DNA of 23,614 bases from Eubacteriales bacterium (GTDB taxonomy: Bacteria > Bacillota_A > Clostridia > Christensenellales > Aristaeellaceae), in assembly GCA_030528845.1 (NCBI GenBank), contig JAUMYC010000011.1, positions 1 through 23,614 on the forward strand, given 5' to 3'. The notes below the pieces were generated by a model. That model did no database searches. It was not told the origin of the DNA and worked only from the letters and a program-made list of their open reading frames with translations. Position 1 is the stretch's first letter; every line of letters begins with the position of its first letter. Shown in pieces: positions 22,108 to 23,614 of this stretch. Made by a program: the position numbers and the translations under genes.

Positions 22108-22713
22108 GTGTATTGCGTGATTGTATGCGGGCCGCCCGCTTCCGGCAAGAGCACTCTCGCCCGGGCGCTGGGCGAGCAGATGGGGTTGCCGGTGATCGGG
22201 AAGGATGAGCTTAAGGAGATTCTTTTTGACGAACTGGGCTTTTCCTCGCGTGAGGAAAAGGTACGACTCGGGCGGGCGGCGCTGCGGCTGCTTCTGCGCT
22301 TTGCAGCAAGCCAGATGGAGCGCGGGCTGCCGTTTATAATGGAAAACAATTTTGAAAACGAGGGACGCGGGGAGCTTATGGCGCTGCTCGGGCGATATGG
22401 CTGCGTGCCGATCACGCTGCGCCTGCGGGCAGACATGGAGGAGCTGCACAGGCGTTTCCTCGCGCGCGAAAGGAGCCCGCAGCGGCATCTCGGGCATGTG
22501 CGCAACGATAGCTATCCGCCGAAGGATTCCGCTGCGCCCGTCACGCCCCTGAGCCTTGCGGATTTTGCGCGCGGCGTGCAAAGCCGGGGCATGTGCTCGT
22601 TCGACGCGGGCGGGCCGCTGCTGGAGCTCGACACGACGGAGCTTTCGTCGGTGGATCGCGCGGCGCTCGCGGCGCGGCTGGAGAAATCGATCCGGGAGGC
22701 GCAGGGGGAATGA
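22108..22713 (+). CDS. P-loop kinase-like AAA protein (zeta-toxin/AAA_33 type)
   Basis: A 201-residue P-loop protein. Walker A GPPASGKST is at residues 8-16 (Lys14), at the very N-terminus as in small-molecule kinases. A GKDELKEILFDELG segment follows at about 31, in the place where these enzymes have their DD/DE catalytic acid. IMENNFEN near 78 resembles the substrate-binding second strand. A helical region HRRFLARERSPQRH could provide the lid arginines. It probably phosphorylates a small molecule or nucleotide; the zeta-toxin and chloramphenicol-phosphotransferase groups share this layout, and I cannot choose. No antitoxin gene sits beside it, so a toxin role is not favoured. The start is GTG with GGGAGGGG upstream; an ATG eight bases earlier is in another frame. 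The stop overlaps the next gene's start by four bases (ATGA). Confidence 0.78.
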   Translation: MYCVIVCGPPASGKSTLARALGEQMGLPVIGKDELKEILFDELGFSSREEKVRLGRAALRLLLRFAASQMERGLPFIMENNFENEGRGELMALLGRYGCVPITLRLRADMEELHRRFLARERSPQRHLGHVRNDSYPPKDSAAPVTPLSLADFARGVQSRGMCSFDAGGPLLELDTTELSSVDRAALAARLEKSIREAQGE

Positions 22714-23585
22714 AAAGGGAAATGCAGGCAAAGATCGCCGCTGCTGCGGCGATGGCGATCTTCGGCACGATCGGCCTCTTTCGCCGCTGGATCGACATGC
22801 CCAGCGGCGCGCTGGCCTTGGTTCGCGCGCTGATCGGCTCGGCGATGCTGCTGGCGCCGGTCGCCTTTGCCAAAAAGAAGCCGGACATGCGCGCGGTGCG
22901 TGGGAATATGGGCTGGCTGTGCCTGTCCGGCGCGTGTTTGGGCGGAAACTGGATACTGCTGTTTGAGGCGTATAACCACACCTCCGTGGCCGTGGCGACG
23001 CTGTGCTATCAGATGGGCCCTGTGCTCGTGCTGGCCCTCGCGCCGCTGCTCTTTGGCGAGCGGCTCGGCGGCAGAAGGGCGCTGTGCGCGGGCGCGGCGC
23101 TGGCAGGGGCGGCGCTGGCCTCCGGCGCGTTTGGCGGAGAGAACGCGGCGAGCATGCAGGGAACGGCGCTTGCGCTGGGCGCGGCGGCGCTGTATGCGGG
23201 CGTGATGCTGTGCAACCGCAAGATCCGGGGCATCGAACCGCTGCCGCGCACGCTGATGCAGCTGCTGGCGGCGGCGGCGGTCATGCTGCCGTATGTGCTG
23301 GCGACGGGCGAGCTGGCCGGGCTGCGGCTCGATGCGCGTTCGCTCGCGTTGCTGCCTGTGGTCGGCATTTTGCACACGGGCGCGGCCTATGCGCTGTATT
23401 TCGGGGCGCTGGGCGCGCTCTCTGCGCAGACAGCCGCGCTGCTGAGCTATATCGACCCGGCGCTGGCGGTGCTGCTGTCGGCGTTCGTGCTGCGCGAACC
23501 GATGGGCGCGCCGCAGATCGTCGGGGCGCTGCTCGTGCTTGGGGCGACTCTGGCGGGCGAGCTGCCGGGGCGAAAGAAAGCCTGA
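22710..23585 (+). CDS. EamA/DMT-family membrane transporter
   Basis: A 291-residue integral membrane protein with about ten hydrophobic helices, in two repeats of five, matching the EamA (drug/metabolite transporter) family. The first repeat has AIFGTIGLFRRW and LVRALIGSAMLL. The end of each half is rich in GALLVLGAT-type small residues, and the second repeat has LLSYIDPALAVLLSAFVLREPM, shown here at its key SYIDPALAVL and LREPM parts, a family hallmark. Such proteins export or exchange metabolites across the cell membrane; the solute cannot be predicted. The start ATG 22710 overlaps the kinase stop by four bases, with GGAGGCGCAGGGGGA upstream, so expression is coupled. Eight bases after the stop, a palindromic repeat begins, and the window ends before any terminator. 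Confidence 0.92.
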   Translation: MKREMQAKIAAAAAMAIFGTIGLFRRWIDMPSGALALVRALIGSAMLLAPVAFAKKKPDMRAVRGNMGWLCLSGACLGGNWILLFEAYNHTSVAVATLCYQMGPVLVLALAPLLFGERLGGRRALCAGAALAGAALASGAFGGENAASMQGTALALGAAALYAGVMLCNRKIRGIEPLPRTLMQLLAAAAVMLPYVLATGELAGLRLDARSLALLPVVGILHTGAAYALYFGALGALSAQTAALLSYIDPALAVLLSAFVLREPMGAPQIVGALLVLGATLAGELPGRKKA

Positions 23586-23593
23586 GCGAAGAC

Positions 23594-23614
23594 GGGGCTG
23601 TCGATCCCTCCGTC
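23594..23614 (-). repeat. Second copy of the palindromic repeat, cut by the window end
   Basis: These last 21 bases match the reverse complement of 1339-1359 within the first palindromic repeat at 20 positions (GTCGATCCCTCCGTC identical). It lies eight bases past the stop of the EamA gene, and its remainder is beyond the window. The copy appears to lack the outer arm, so it may be a shorter family member. Confidence 0.72.

Noticed and set aside
22108..22713. Zeta-type toxin of a toxin-antitoxin pair
   Set aside because: No small antitoxin gene lies beside it; the coupled gene is a ten-helix transporter. The P-loop kinase call is kept without the toxin label.

Overview
The window is a GC-rich bacterial chromosome segment. 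Strong Shine-Dalgarno sites (GGGAGGA, AAGGAGG), sigma-A-like promoters with 16-18 bp spacing, intrinsic terminators with T-tracts, a heterodimeric ABC exporter of the BmrCD type, and a palindromic repeat resembling ones I recall from gut Clostridia all point to a high-GC Bacillota (Clostridia-like) organism. No rRNA or tRNA gene allows a closer placement, so the lineage is an inference. No phage genes, transposase, CRISPR array, tRNA or rRNA were seen.

Layout. 1-1042 (minus) is a stand-alone GMP synthetase lacking the glutaminase domain. 1043-1488 is non-coding and holds a palindromic MITE-like repeat. 1489-2403 (minus) is a strikingly AT-rich GNAT acetyltransferase gene flanked by imperfect direct repeats, probably acquired. 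5417 down to 2666 (minus) is a compact four-gene operon: a MazG-like nucleotide pyrophosphohydrolase, a second GuaA-type protein whose glutaminase domain has lost its catalytic Cys and His, a Cys-rich unknown protein and a VOC-fold protein. From a divergent promoter region, 5631-9131 (plus) is an operon of fucU, folC, rsmH and a TrmH/SpoU-family methyltransferase. A bidirectional terminator separates it from a polar amino-acid ABC importer (12315 down to 9205, minus): binding protein, a permease carrying a shortened receptor-like ectodomain, and a GlnQ-type ATPase. 12543-16121 (plus) encodes the two halves of an ABC exporter. 16261-18936 (plus) is a large secreted tandem esterase. 19046-20601 (plus) is a translationally coupled pair, a radical SAM protein and a nucleotidyltransferase-fold protein, both of unknown role. 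A second secreted esterase (21778 down to 20690, minus) faces it across a bidirectional terminator. 22108-23585 (plus) is a P-loop kinase-like protein coupled to an EamA-family transporter, and the window ends inside another copy of the palindromic repeat.

How it fits together. Most of the region is housekeeping or transport: GMP synthesis, folate polyglutamylation, rRNA methylation, amino-acid uptake, drug or lipid export, and secreted carbohydrate-ester hydrolysis. The most unusual parts are (i) two GMP-synthetase-like proteins near each other, neither with an intact glutaminase, the second embedded in a small nucleotide-related operon; (ii) the radical SAM/nucleotidyltransferase pair; (iii) a secreted esterase made of a dead and a live copy of the same fold; and (iv) the importer permease with a truncated receptor domain.
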